A stretch of 64,000 bases of DNA. It comes from an uncultured Granulosicoccaceae bacterium. GTDB lineage: Bacteria; Pseudomonadota; Gammaproteobacteria; Granulosicoccales; Granulosicoccaceae. The translations under genes and the position numbers were made by a program. Location: NCBI GenBank assembly GCA_938006335.1, contig CALLMF010000009.1:1-64000 (forward strand). Reading direction: 5' to 3'. Below the pieces are notes generated by a model. That model was not told the DNA's origin. It ran no database searches and saw only the letters and a list, made by a program, of their open reading frames with translations. Shown in pieces: positions 25,820 to 34,897 of the stretch; positions within the stretch are counted from its first letter, which is position 1; each line of letters begins with the position of its first letter.

Positions 25820-26458
25820 ATGTTCGATCTGTTCAAACGCACCAACAAGACAGGCGGGTGGTTACGCGACTACCCGCCCTATCAGGCACCGCATGTGGGT
25901 GTCGGCAGGACCTTGTCCGAAGCGCAGGCCTCTGAAAATCTCGACTACCTTCTAGCCAACAAGGCGCAGCGACTGCACTATCTGGCCGAACTCGTAGAGC
26001 AGTTCGACATCGACGTGATGGCGGGGCTCGATAGCAACTCTCCTCAGGGTCTTGTTGACGCGCTCTATCACTGGGCTGATGCTCATTGGAGCGATGTTGC
26101 GGGCACTGACAAGACGCGCAATGCGTGGCCCAAGAGTACCCGCGATGGCGACGATCTGATCTATTCAGTCGTGACCGACACGGCGATTGCACTCGGCCAG
26201 CTACTTGTGCGTCATCGTCCGACCTATGCGTGGGGGCTTGATCTGGATGCCAGTAACGTAACCATGGCGAGCTATCGCCGCTGCGTTGTTCAAGCGCCAA
26301 TGAAGACCTGCCAGCACATGGCGATTGCGGATGTCGAGCAAATGGTGGCCGAGCGAGTCTTCAATGCCGGCAAGCCCCACTGGAAGTGGGAGAACCAGTG
26401 GTTACGCGCCTTGAATGATCACCTCAGCGGTACACATGAGGGCACGGCCCAGACGTAG
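25820..26458 (+). CDS. Candidate immunity/partner protein of the toxin-like gene
   Basis: The 212-residue, soluble, largely helical protein has no recognised domain. It begins MFDLFKRTNKTGGWLRDYPPYQ and is rich in Trp/Tyr and acidic residues (LVDALYHWADAHW; WGLDLDASNV). It lies 16 bp after the glycine-zipper gene on the same strand, so the two are almost certainly co-transcribed. Size, solubility and position suit an immunity protein, a chaperone or an adaptor. This is inferred only from context. Neither neighbour outside the pair is functionally linked. Confidence 0.55.
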   Translation: MFDLFKRTNKTGGWLRDYPPYQAPHVGVGRTLSEAQASENLDYLLANKAQRLHYLAELVEQFDIDVMAGLDSNSPQGLVDALYHWADAHWSDVAGTDKTRNAWPKSTRDGDDLIYSVVTDTAIALGQLLVRHRPTYAWGLDLDASNVTMASYRRCVVQAPMKTCQHMAIADVEQMVAERVFNAGKPHWKWENQWLRALNDHLSGTHEGTAQT

Positions 26459-26505
26459 GCGAACTCCTGAAAGCTCACGGTGTCCTAGAGAAACACCAGG
26501 GAGAC

Positions 26506-27948
26506 ATGGATCACATGCGTATGCGCCACTTCGGACTTCATCGTTCCAACCTTCAACGGATACCGGGGTTGGCAAACACCGCGATCGCAGGCGCGCTCTG
26601 TATTCTCATGACGCTGTTGGCAGTTGCGCCTGTACACGCTGATGAAAGCGATACCGCCAGGAACAGCCTCTCTCCCCGGATAATCGAGCTTTTTGGTGAG
26701 CCTCCGCTCATCCCGGAAGGGCCGACCAGCCCGGAGCTGACAGCGGCTCTGGATGCCGTGTTCATCGAGGGTCTTGCCAACAGCGTCTGGGACGACGCGC
26801 AGAGTGACGGCATGCGCGCCATCCTGGCATCCGAGGATCCCCGAGTTTCATGGTTGCTGGCCGACATGCTGCGCTTCGTCAACCAGCCAGAGCTTGGTGC
26901 CTTGCTGGTCGATGCTTTGAGTTCCCTGCTAGGTCTGTCATACGACGATGGAAACTACTGGGGCTTGACCACTGATCATCTGATGGCCTGGGACATCCCC
27001 GCGCCAGACGACTACCTCAGGTACAAGCGCGCGATCTTCACAAGCTTTGTCCCCGGATGGGAAGACATCTTCGTACCGGGCGATATCGATTGGCGGTTCG
27101 TTTCCTGGGGCGGCGTCTTGATCGATGACAGGCCGTACGGCACCACCGATGAGCCGTGCAACTGCATTCCTGCAGCCGACAATCCAGCAGTCAGCACGGC
27201 CGAGGAGGCAACATGGCTGGGCGATGACGACATCGTGTTCGGTGTGTCGGTCAACGGCGAGCACCGAGCCTATCCGCGCCAGATCATGGAGGTGCGCGAG
27301 ATGGTCAACGACACCCTGGGTGGAAGGGACCTTGGCATACCCTACTGCACCTTGTGCGGCGCGGCACAGGCCTACTTTACCGACGGCCTGCCGGACGGAA
27401 TCGAGCGACCAGTGCTACGTACCTCGGGCCTGTTGATTCGCTCGAACAAGGTGATGTACGACATCACATCGAGCTCGGTCTTCGATACCTTTCGTGGCAA
27501 TGCAGTCACTGGACCGTTGGCGGAAAAACAGATCACGCTCGAACAGGCCAACGTCATCACCACGCGATGGGGAAGTTGGAAAGAGGCTCATCCTGAAACC
27601 ACCGTACTACTGGAGTCGCTGGCGCTCGGCAGGGACTTCGACTTCCGAAACAATCGGGATGCCAACGGCCCCATCTTTCCGATCGGCGATGTCGACCCCC
27701 GCCTGCCCGTCCATGAAGATGTGGTCGGTGTGGTCGGCGCCGACGGCCAGGCCTTTGCGTTTACGCGCAGTGCAGCGATGAGCGCGCTGTTACGAGGCGA
27801 CGATGTCGAAACAGGCGGTATCCAACTGGTCCTGAACGGTGGCGGCATCGAAGCACGCAGCAAGGACGGACGCGAACTCGGCAGCCACGAGGCCTTCTGG
27901 TTTGCCTGGTCTCAGTTCCACCCGACTACCCGTTTGTGGCCGGGGTGA
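26506..27948 (+). CDS. DUF3179 domain-containing exported protein
   Basis: The 480-residue protein has an N-terminal signal or TM segment (ALCILMTLLAVAPVHA, about 24-45). The C-terminal two thirds match DUF3179: VNGEHRAYPRQIMEVREMVND, then IPYCTLCGAAQAYF with paired Cys, FDTFRGNAVTGPL and WGSWKEAHPETTVL. The family has no established activity; the CxxC motif suggests metal or disulfide chemistry. ATG 26506 follows GGGAG by 3-6 nt. Start codons at residues 4 and 6 are possible. It is 47 bp after the candidate immunity gene but looks unrelated. Confidence 0.82.
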   Translation: MDHMRMRHFGLHRSNLQRIPGLANTAIAGALCILMTLLAVAPVHADESDTARNSLSPRIIELFGEPPLIPEGPTSPELTAALDAVFIEGLANSVWDDAQSDGMRAILASEDPRVSWLLADMLRFVNQPELGALLVDALSSLLGLSYDDGNYWGLTTDHLMAWDIPAPDDYLRYKRAIFTSFVPGWEDIFVPGDIDWRFVSWGGVLIDDRPYGTTDEPCNCIPAADNPAVSTAEEATWLGDDDIVFGVSVNGEHRAYPRQIMEVREMVNDTLGGRDLGIPYCTLCGAAQAYFTDGLPDGIERPVLRTSGLLIRSNKVMYDITSSSVFDTFRGNAVTGPLAEKQITLEQANVITTRWGSWKEAHPETTVLLESLALGRDFDFRNNRDANGPIFPIGDVDPRLPVHEDVVGVVGADGQAFAFTRSAAMSALLRGDDVETGGIQLVLNGGGIEARSKDGRELGSHEAFWFAWSQFHPTTRLWPG

Positions 27949-28015
27949 GCGCGGCAAGCGCGAGCCTCGATCCTGTAAGCTGACGTGCTCGCAGTTCCGT
28001 CACCGCTTTTGATCG

Positions 28016-29236
28016 ATGGCTCGCCAGTTTCACAAGTCCGACAAGCTCAACGATGTGCTGTACGACATCCGTGGCCCGGTCATGCACGAGGCCGAAAGGC
28101 TGGAGCACGAGGGTTACCGCATCCTCAAGCTCAACATTGGCAACCCCGCACCGTTCGGATTCGAAGCCCCGGAAGAGGTGCTGGTTGACATGGTGCGCAA
28201 TCTGCCGACAGCACAAGGCTATGCAGACTCTCGTGGTCTGTATTCGGCCCGCAAGGCGGTCATGCAGTACAACCAGCGCATGGGCATCGCGGGCGTGGAA
28301 ATCGACGACATCTACATCGGCAACGGCGTCAGCGAACTCATCAGCATGTCACTCAGTGCACTCGTCAATGCGGGCGACGAAGTGCTGGTACCCGCTCCTG
28401 ACTACCCGCTATGGACCGCTGCCACCAAACTTGCTGCGGGCACACCGGTGCACTACCGCTGCGACGAACAATCCGACTGGTTCCCGGACCTTGATGATCT
28501 GCGTTCGAAGATAACAGATCGAACGGTCGCCCTTGTCGTCATCAATCCGAACAACCCGACGGGTGCTGTCTACTCGAAAGAGCTACTCGAAGAGCTGGTG
28601 AAGATCGCGATCGAGCATGAGCTGGTCGTGTTCGCCGACGAGATCTACGACAAGATTCTCTATGACGATGCCAAGCACACCTGTATCGCTTCACTGACCG
28701 ACGAACTGCTGTGCGTCACGCTCAACGGCTTGTCCAAGACCTATCGGGTCGCGGGGTTCCGATCGGGCTGGATGACCGTGAGCGGCGCCAAGTCACGTGC
28801 CAGCGGTTATATCGAAGGGCTCAACATGCTGGCGTCGATGCGCTTGTGTGCAAACGTGCCGGCACAGCACGCCATCCAATCGTCACTGGGTGGCTACCAG
28901 AGCATCAGCGAATTCATCCACCCCGGTGGGCGCCTGTATGAGCAACGTCAAGTCGCCTGGGAAATGGTGAATGCGATTCCTGGCGTGTCCTGCACCAAGC
29001 CCAAGGGCGCCCTTTACCTGTTCCCCAAGATCGACACGAAACGGTTTGGCATTCGCAACGATGAGCAGTTCGTGCTCGACCTGCTGCGATCGGAGCAGAT
29101 CCTGCTGGTTCAGGGCAGCGGCTTCAACTGGCCCGAGCCTGATCATTTCAGAATCGTCTTCCTGCCGCGGGTTCGCGATCTGACCCACGCGCTCGAGCGC
29201 CTGGAGAAATTCCTGAGAACCTACACCCAGGCCTGA
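28016..29236 (+). CDS. alaA: Alanine aminotransferase AlaA-like, PLP-dependent
   Basis: The 406-residue fold-type I aminotransferase has Schiff-base Lys241 in LNGLSKTYRVAGFRSGW, the NPNNPTGAVY motif (178-186) and the substrate loop INIGNPAPFGFEAP-type stretch at 40-52. Size and motifs are those of AlaA (glutamate-pyruvate transaminase), which interconverts pyruvate/glutamate with alanine/2-oxoglutarate. The neighbouring operon is convergent, so it is probably monocistronic. The symbol is assigned by similarity in memory, not by search. Confidence 0.85.
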   Translation: MARQFHKSDKLNDVLYDIRGPVMHEAERLEHEGYRILKLNIGNPAPFGFEAPEEVLVDMVRNLPTAQGYADSRGLYSARKAVMQYNQRMGIAGVEIDDIYIGNGVSELISMSLSALVNAGDEVLVPAPDYPLWTAATKLAAGTPVHYRCDEQSDWFPDLDDLRSKITDRTVALVVINPNNPTGAVYSKELLEELVKIAIEHELVVFADEIYDKILYDDAKHTCIASLTDELLCVTLNGLSKTYRVAGFRSGWMTVSGAKSRASGYIEGLNMLASMRLCANVPAQHAIQSSLGGYQSISEFIHPGGRLYEQRQVAWEMVNAIPGVSCTKPKGALYLFPKIDTKRFGIRNDEQFVLDLLRSEQILLVQGSGFNWPEPDHFRIVFLPRVRDLTHALERLEKFLRTYTQA

Positions 29237-29267
29237 CAGGGCCTCGCCCAAACCAGGCAGCATTGAG

Positions 29268-30026
29268 TCAGATCGACCAGCCGCCATCCACGCACAAGGC
29301 CTGACCCGACGTGAACAGGCTGTCGTCACTGGCAAGGTAGACAGCCATGGCAGCGATCTCTTCGGCAGTACCGATGCGTCCCATGGGCTGGCGCGCCACG
29401 AAGTCTTTCAGCGCTTTTTCATAGTCTCCAGTGTCGCGCAAGCGTTGATGCATGCTCGGGCTATCCACGGTGCCAGGGCAAATCGCGTTGCAACGAATCC
29501 CTTGCGTGATGTAGTCAGCGGCGATGGACTTGGTCAGGCCAATAATCGCGGCCTTCGTTGTCGAATAGGCACAACGATTGACCACACCCTTGATTGACGA
29601 TGCGACCGATGCGACGTTGATGATCGAGCCGCCACCGTTCTCCAACATGCCCGGCAACACACCGCGGGTCATGTGATAGTTCGAATCCACGTTGAGCTTG
29701 AAACTGAACGCCCAATCGTCGTCCGTGCCATCGAGCACGCTGCCACTCGCAACATAACCCGCGCAGTTGAACAGGACGTCTACCGGACCTGCAGATCGGG
29801 TAAACGCAGTCACTGCCTCCGTGTCGAGCACATCAAGCCGGTGCCCTTCGATTCCCTCTGTTTGCCCGAGCGCCGCGATTGCCTCTTCATTGATATCAGT
29901 TGCGATCACGCGGGCGCCTTCTGCCGCAAAGGCGAGCGCGGTCGCGTTGCCGATCCCCTGCCCCGCAGCGGTGAGTAGCGCCGTCTTCCCCTTGAGTCTA
30001 TCCACCGATGCGGTCCTCTTTATCAA
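29268..30026 (-). CDS. Short-chain dehydrogenase/reductase (BDH2/keto-deoxy-sugar dehydrogenase-like)
   Basis: The 252-residue NAD(P)-dependent oxidoreductase has the cofactor loop TAAGQGIG (variant of TGxxxGxG, with Ala for the first Gly), NCAGY, catalytic YSTTK (Tyr-x-x-x-Lys) and PGTVDSPS. The sequence near the N-terminus (RLKGKTALLTAAGQGIG, ATDINEEAI) resembles type-2 3-hydroxybutyrate dehydrogenase and 2-keto-3-deoxy-fuconate dehydrogenase. It is the last gene of the LysR-SDR-FAD-SDR run, with 59 bp to the FAD gene. Substrate unknown. Confidence 0.85.
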   Translation of the reverse strand: MIKRTASVDRLKGKTALLTAAGQGIGNATALAFAAEGARVIATDINEEAIAALGQTEGIEGHRLDVLDTEAVTAFTRSAGPVDVLFNCAGYVASGSVLDGTDDDWAFSFKLNVDSNYHMTRGVLPGMLENGGGSIINVASVASSIKGVVNRCAYSTTKAAIIGLTKSIAADYITQGIRCNAICPGTVDSPSMHQRLRDTGDYEKALKDFVARQPMGRIGTAEEIAAMAVYLASDDSLFTSGQALCVDGGWSI

Positions 30027-30085
30027 CTCGAGGTTTCATTGTGCACAAAGCTCCCGGGGTTTTCAGCGCATTCGCCTACAGACGG

Positions 30086-31441
30086 CTAAAAAACAGGACC
30101 CAGCGAGATCTCCGAGCCGTCCGAGAAGCGGCTTAATCGAAAGCGGCTGATATCGTGGGCTGGCGCCCGATGGCAGACCATGTCCGCCACCAGCTTGCCC
30201 ACCGCCGGCCCGATGCCAAAGCCATGCCCACTGAACCCGGCGGCGATCGTCAGGCCCGCTGGCACACCGGGCACGGCAGACGACGGCGTGTCGATGACCG
30301 GCACGACATCGGGCATCGAGTCGATCATGCCAGCCCAGCTGTTCGCCACTGACGCATTTTGCAATCCTGGCAACTTGGCGTGCGCCATCTTCAACACCCT
30401 ATCGACAGCGAGCGGATCGGGGCGCGGATCAAGCACACGCGTCGCTTCGAACGGCGTTGGATCGTCGGCGGACCAGTGCCTGGCAACACGCCATGCCGCT
30501 GGCCCATGCGCCGCGCTGGCCCGTTCAAATCGGTAGCTTGACTTGTCGCGCCACAACGCCGGCAAGAAGGGTTTGAGATACCGGAAGGAATCCGGGCCTA
30601 TCGGGTGCAGCGTGCGATCGGTCTGCGCAAGCGTGTACCCGCCGTCCTCGCGGCGCCTGAAGGCAAGCGTTTCATCAGCAGCATTGCCAGCGAAGAACTG
30701 ACTTACCGGGGTGGTACGAACGACCGTTGAGCGCACGACAAGTTGTGGCAGATCGATTCCCATGTTGCGCAAGAAAAGCGATGCCCAGGCGCCGCTAGCC
30801 AACACGACTCGGTGACACTTGATAGCACCGTGCTCGGTAACAACGCCCGCGACCTCGGCGTTGTTCTGCTCGATGGTCCGTACCGCACAGCCTTCCTTGA
30901 TCTGCACACCCGCCCGCTTTGCTGCACGTGCAATGGCAGGGACTGCACGATCCGGCTCGGCACGCGCATCGCCCGGTGTCATCACGCCGCCTTGCCACTG
31001 ACCTTCCGGTGCACCCGTCAATGCTGCGACCTGACGCGCGCTCAACAGTCGGCTATCCAGCTGATGGCGGCGCGCAACGTCCAACCATCGCTCACGTTGC
31101 GCAAGTTTCTGCTCCGTCGATGCGAGATACAACACGCCGTGTTGTCGAAAACCGAGCTGGTCGCCCACCTCCATGGACAGCGACTGCCACAACCGCATCG
31201 ACTCCATCATGATCGGTAGCTCCGCCTCGTCTCGGGAGTGTTGCCGCACCCAACCCCAGTTGCGTGACGACTGCTCTGCGGCGACCCTGCCTTTTTCGCA
31301 CAGCATGACCGACTGCCCCGCCCGCGCAAGATACAGCGCAACACACACACCGATGATTCCACCACCGATCACGACCACATCGACTTCATCGCGCAGCGGG
31401 TCGTCGAACTGCATGCCTTCCACTGTCTGGCATGCACTCAT
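30086..31441 (-). CDS. FAD-dependent oxidoreductase, DAO family
   Basis: The 451-residue flavoenzyme has an N-terminal dinucleotide-binding motif VVVIGGGIIGVCVALYLARAG (about 20-40), the CEKG stretch after the second strand and the C-terminal FAD contact GFSGHGFGIGPAVGKL. This is the D-amino-acid oxidase/glycine oxidase/sarcosine-oxidase group, which oxidises an amine or alcohol C-N bond. The sequence RSTVVRTTPVSQF and SMPDVVPVIDTP fit the family. The substrate is not evident. It lies between two SDR genes, suggesting one catabolic pathway for an amino acid or hydroxy acid. Confidence 0.85.
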   Translation of the reverse strand: MSACQTVEGMQFDDPLRDEVDVVVIGGGIIGVCVALYLARAGQSVMLCEKGRVAAEQSSRNWGWVRQHSRDEAELPIMMESMRLWQSLSMEVGDQLGFRQHGVLYLASTEQKLAQRERWLDVARRHQLDSRLLSARQVAALTGAPEGQWQGGVMTPGDARAEPDRAVPAIARAAKRAGVQIKEGCAVRTIEQNNAEVAGVVTEHGAIKCHRVVLASGAWASLFLRNMGIDLPQLVVRSTVVRTTPVSQFFAGNAADETLAFRRREDGGYTLAQTDRTLHPIGPDSFRYLKPFLPALWRDKSSYRFERASAAHGPAAWRVARHWSADDPTPFEATRVLDPRPDPLAVDRVLKMAHAKLPGLQNASVANSWAGMIDSMPDVVPVIDTPSSAVPGVPAGLTIAAGFSGHGFGIGPAVGKLVADMVCHRAPAHDISRFRLSRFSDGSEISLGPVF

Positions 31442-31506
31442 GGTACGTATCCGCGTGCGGCAACGCGTCTGCTGTACGCAGGGATGATCACGCGCGTATC
31501 AGATGG

Positions 31507-32259
31507 CTAGTCTCGAAGGGCAGGCAAGCCGATACCCGTTGACTCGAATCCACCATCGGCTGCAATGACCTGTCCATTGATGTAACTCGCCTTGTCCGAG
31601 CACAGGAACACGATGAGATTCGCGATCTCCTGTTCACTACCGTAGCGATTGAGAGGAATTGCATCATGGTACGCAGAGATGATCTCCGGGGAATGGACTG
31701 CCATGGCAAGCTTGGTACGCACCGGCCCCGGTGCCACACAGTTTGCGCGCACGTTGAACTCACCGAGCTCAGCGGCCTGTTGTTGGGTCAGATGCATCAC
31801 GGCCGCCTTGGACGTGCCGTAGGCAACACGCAAGGTACTCGCCCTGAATCCGGATATCGAGGCGATATTGACGATACAACCCTGTGTCTCCACAAGCGCC
31901 GGAATGCACTGCTGCGAGCAGAGAAAAACGCCGTCGAGATTCGTATCCATGACGCGGCGCCAGCGCTCGAAGGAGGTGTCCTGCATCGGCCCGAAGTCGG
32001 CAACCCCGGCGTTGTTGACCAAGGCATCGATCCGCCCGAATTCGGCAAGCACCTGCGCTGCCATGCGGCTGACCTGATCAGGCTTTGATACATCGCAATC
32101 AATGGCCAGGAGACTGTTGCAGCTTTCCGCTTCCTGGTGCAGGATTTCCGCATCCCGGTCGACCATTGCTACCCGCCAGCCATCCTGCAACAGAAGATGC
32201 GTGGTCGCAAGACCAATACCCCGTGCGGCTCCGGTCACTACCGCTACCTTGTCACTCAT
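31507..32259 (-). CDS. Short-chain dehydrogenase/reductase
   Basis: The 250-residue SDR has TGAARGIG, NNAGVADFG, a catalytic YGTSK and PGPVRTK. It is 65 bp upstream of the FAD oxidase gene and 6 bp after the LysR stop. This tight order on one strand suggests a LysR-controlled operon. NAD(H) use is suggested by VDRD at the end of strand 2. The substrate is unknown. Confidence 0.87.
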   Translation of the reverse strand: MSDKVAVVTGAARGIGLATTHLLLQDGWRVAMVDRDAEILHQEAESCNSLLAIDCDVSKPDQVSRMAAQVLAEFGRIDALVNNAGVADFGPMQDTSFERWRRVMDTNLDGVFLCSQQCIPALVETQGCIVNIASISGFRASTLRVAYGTSKAAVMHLTQQQAAELGEFNVRANCVAPGPVRTKLAMAVHSPEIISAYHDAIPLNRYGSEQEIANLIVFLCSDKASYINGQVIAADGGFESTGIGLPALRD

Positions 32260-32265
32260 GCCCGT

Positions 32266-33120
32266 TCAGACTCCGTCGAATTGCTCTGCCAGCATGCCAG
32301 CAAAAATCTCCGCGAGCTCACGCGACTGCCCCTTGCCGACATAACAGGTGACCTTGGACACACCCAGGTCGGGTAGCTCACCGCCGTGATCGATGATCTG
32401 GCAGCCACGCGAATCTGCACTGGCCAGCTCCACCGTGACGGCCATGTCAGAGGCGACCGCCACCAGGGTCGCGTCGTCGCTAGCGGTATCGACGACTTCC
32501 GTGGTGTCGATGCCAACACCCTTGACCGCATGAAACAGGGGTTTTCGAAAAATGCAGTTCCGACACAAGGCAATCGGTAACGGCCTCTGACGCCAGGCTC
32601 GCCCATCGACAGCCCCGGTCCAGACCAGCGCCTGCTCGGCCAACACGACGCCACCCTTGGAGGGCCGGTCTTCGGTTCCAAGGATCAGATCGTGACGTCC
32701 CTCGCGCAGATCACGCTTGAGTGAAAGAGTCGCGCCGGTCGCGAAGGTGACCGACACCCGCGGATATTCGCGCGCAAAGCGCCGTAACACCGGTGGCAGA
32801 TGGGGATGGACCACATCGTTCGGCACACCGAGTGACAACTGCCCCTCATAACGCGGTGTAGTCAACGCGGCGACCACCTGATCGTTTATCGGAAGGAGCT
32901 GACGTGCCGCATCCACCAGACGATCACCTTCCGGTGTCAGTCGGACTTGCCGCCCCTCTCGTTCGAGCAACTTCACCGACAGCACGTCCTCCATACGACG
33001 CACCTGCATGCTGACCGCCGACTGTGTCAGGTGCAGCCGATTGGCCGCCCGCGTCACCCCACCCGTCTCGGCGATGGCGACCAGACTCCGCAGCGTTCCG
33101 AGGTCGAGGTTTCTGTTCAT
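32266..33120 (-). CDS. LysR-type transcriptional regulator
   Basis: The 284-residue regulator has an N-terminal winged helix-turn-helix (about 8-67: LVAIAETGGVTRAANRLHLTQSAVSMQVRRME) and an effector-binding domain of two lobes. It opens an operon with the three downstream oxidoreductase genes. A perfect T-N11-A palindrome sits 55 bp upstream of its start, as expected for autoregulation. The inducer is probably the substrate of the SDR/FAD enzymes; this is inference. Confidence 0.9.
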   Translation of the reverse strand: MNRNLDLGTLRSLVAIAETGGVTRAANRLHLTQSAVSMQVRRMEDVLSVKLLEREGRQVRLTPEGDRLVDAARQLLPINDQVVAALTTPRYEGQLSLGVPNDVVHPHLPPVLRRFAREYPRVSVTFATGATLSLKRDLREGRHDLILGTEDRPSKGGVVLAEQALVWTGAVDGRAWRQRPLPIALCRNCIFRKPLFHAVKGVGIDTTEVVDTASDDATLVAVASDMAVTVELASADSRGCQIIDHGGELPDLGVSKVTCYVGKGQSRELAEIFAGMLAEQFDGV

Positions 33121-33174
33121 ACCGATTGATGGATCAGTGCAACATCACCGAATGGCTTGTTACCGACAGAATAC

Positions 33175-33201
33175 ATCACCAAACGTGATAATAGAGATCA
33201 C
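33175..33201. promoter_or_regulatory. LysR-box (T-N11-A) with overlapping repeat arms
   Basis: ATCAC-N5-GTGAT (33175-33189) is a perfect inverted repeat with the LysR spacing T(33176)-N11-A(33188). A third arm ATCAC (33197-33201) repeats the motif with a 7-nt gap, and another ATCAC lies at 33144-33148. It lies in the gap between the LysR gene and the divergent DUF1127 gene, so it could serve either. The LysR regulator next door is the natural binder. Confidence 0.6.
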
Positions 33202-33275
33202 AACAAGTCGTTTTTCAGGATGGTCCTTGGTGACGATACTCCGTGTTCATGCACCGTTTCCGGGAGACATCACTG

Positions 33276-33590
33276 ATGCTTGCAAACGACACGAATACCT
33301 GTCAATGCCCGACTGCTACCTCCCAGGCATCGGCCGTCGCGCGTCCGCTGCGATCACGCAACCGAACGGTGGTGCGGTCGGCTGCCGAAGTCCTCTGGGC
33401 TGTGAGCTGGCATACCGCCATGTTCCTCGTGCGCAGCGCGCGTCATGCTCGTATCGCTCACCGGATTCAGCGTGAGCGACGTGCGCTCGGCGAGCTTGAT
33501 GCACACTTGCTCGACGACATTGGCGTCAGCGCGGAGAATGCTGCACGAGAGTCCAGACGTGGCTGGATGGATCCGCCTGCGTCACGCTAG
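33276..33590 (+). CDS. DUF1127 domain small protein
   Basis: The 104-residue protein has a C-terminal DUF1127 motif: RRALGELDAHLLDDIGVSAENAARESRR (described by its core LGELDAHLLDDIG). DUF1127 proteins are small, Arg-rich, and in other proteobacteria affect phosphate/stress responses and RNA metabolism. The N-terminal 45 residues are unusual: Cys/Thr-rich, then basic. ATG 33276 has GGGAG about 9-13 nt upstream; upstream ATGs 33243/33249 are alternatives. It precedes the aminotransferase by 31 bp, possibly one transcript. Confidence 0.75.
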   Translation: MLANDTNTCQCPTATSQASAVARPLRSRNRTVVRSAAEVLWAVSWHTAMFLVRSARHARIAHRIQRERRALGELDAHLLDDIGVSAENAARESRRGWMDPPASR

Positions 33591-33621
33591 TGGTCTGTTC
33601 ACGGGCACCTGACGTGAGACC

Positions 33622-34812
33622 ATGGCCGGTAGCACATACCCGCCAGGTCCACGACTCTTGATTGAACTCAGCGAAAGGGCTCGCGCACTCCTACCCAGTC
33701 AGATTCGTGAAGTGGCAGAGGTCGGCATGACCTTGCCCGACGTGACCGCCCTGTGGTTCGGCGAGAGCGCCTGGCCGAGTAGCCCCGTTGCCGTGGAAGC
33801 TGCGTGCGCCGCACTGAAGGCGGGCGATCATTTCTATCAGCCGAACAGTGGACGGCTGACCTTGCGAGAAGCGCTGAGCGACTACCAGTCCACACTCTAC
33901 GGCCACGCCTGCGCTGCCGATCGCATCACGGTCACAGCTTCTGCCATGCAAGCGCTTGCGCTGGCAGCCCAGGCCCTCGTCAACCCCGGCGACAAGGTGA
34001 CCATCATCGAACCGGCGTGGCCCAACATGGCCGAGTGCTTCCGCCTTGTCGGCGCCGACGTGCACGCCATCGCACTGCAAGCCAGGCACGGCCGCTGGCA
34101 GCTCGACATGGATGCGCTGCTCGACCGCATCGACTCCCGCACGCGGGCTGTCATCGTCAACTCGCCGTCCAATCCGACAGGCTGGGTGATGACGTCTGCC
34201 GAGCAGATCCAGCTGCTTGATCACTGTCGCAACACCGGCAGCTGGATCATCGCTGACGATGTGTACGCGCGCCTGTACCGACATGCCGCTGTCGCACCGG
34301 GGTTCCTGTCTATCGCCACCCCGGAAGATCGCTTGCTGGTGATCAACAGCTTCTCCAAGGCGTGGTCGATGACCGGCTGGAGGCTCGGCTGGATCACAGC
34401 GCCCGCGACGCTTGAAGCAACGCTCGCAGCCCTGACCGAGTACAACATTGCAGGCCCACCCGGGTTCATACAACGCGCCGGCGAGGTGATGATCAAGCAC
34501 GGTGAGCCCGCCATCGACGAGCTGAAGGCACGCCTCGAAGTGGCCTACGACATCGTTGAAAAGACACTGGGAGCTTCATCTCGTGTCGGCTTGATGAGAG
34601 CCGACGGGGCGTTCTACTCCTTCATGTCCATCGAGGGCGCGACCGACAGCCTCGCCATGGCAAAAGCGCTGTTGCACAGCGCCCGAACAGGCGTTGCACC
34701 GGGTATAGCATTCGGCGCTTCTGGCGAGGGTTATCTCAGGCTTTGCTATGCGCAACCAGAGTCGGTGTTGCGTCCCGCGTTGGAGAGAATGGTTCACGCT
34801 CTCGAGGCCTGA
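33622..34812 (+). CDS. Class I/II PLP-dependent aminotransferase
   Basis: The 396-residue fold-type I aminotransferase has Schiff-base Lys246 in NSFSKAWSMTGWRLGW and SPSNPTGW (about 181-188). ALWFGESAWPSSP near the N-terminus is the aspartate-aminotransferase-like substrate loop. The likely donor is an acidic or aromatic amino acid. It is separate from the AlaA-like gene and follows the DUF1127 gene. Specificity is not inferable. Confidence 0.85.
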   Translation: MAGSTYPPGPRLLIELSERARALLPSQIREVAEVGMTLPDVTALWFGESAWPSSPVAVEAACAALKAGDHFYQPNSGRLTLREALSDYQSTLYGHACAADRITVTASAMQALALAAQALVNPGDKVTIIEPAWPNMAECFRLVGADVHAIALQARHGRWQLDMDALLDRIDSRTRAVIVNSPSNPTGWVMTSAEQIQLLDHCRNTGSWIIADDVYARLYRHAAVAPGFLSIATPEDRLLVINSFSKAWSMTGWRLGWITAPATLEATLAALTEYNIAGPPGFIQRAGEVMIKHGEPAIDELKARLEVAYDIVEKTLGASSRVGLMRADGAFYSFMSIEGATDSLAMAKALLHSARTGVAPGIAFGASGEGYLRLCYAQPESVLRPALERMVHALEA

Positions 34813-34897
34813 GTACCCTGCCCACGAAAACGATGCGCGTGACCACGGCATACGTGCAACTCTCAACACTGTTCCTCACCATTGGCCAGCCACCTCG

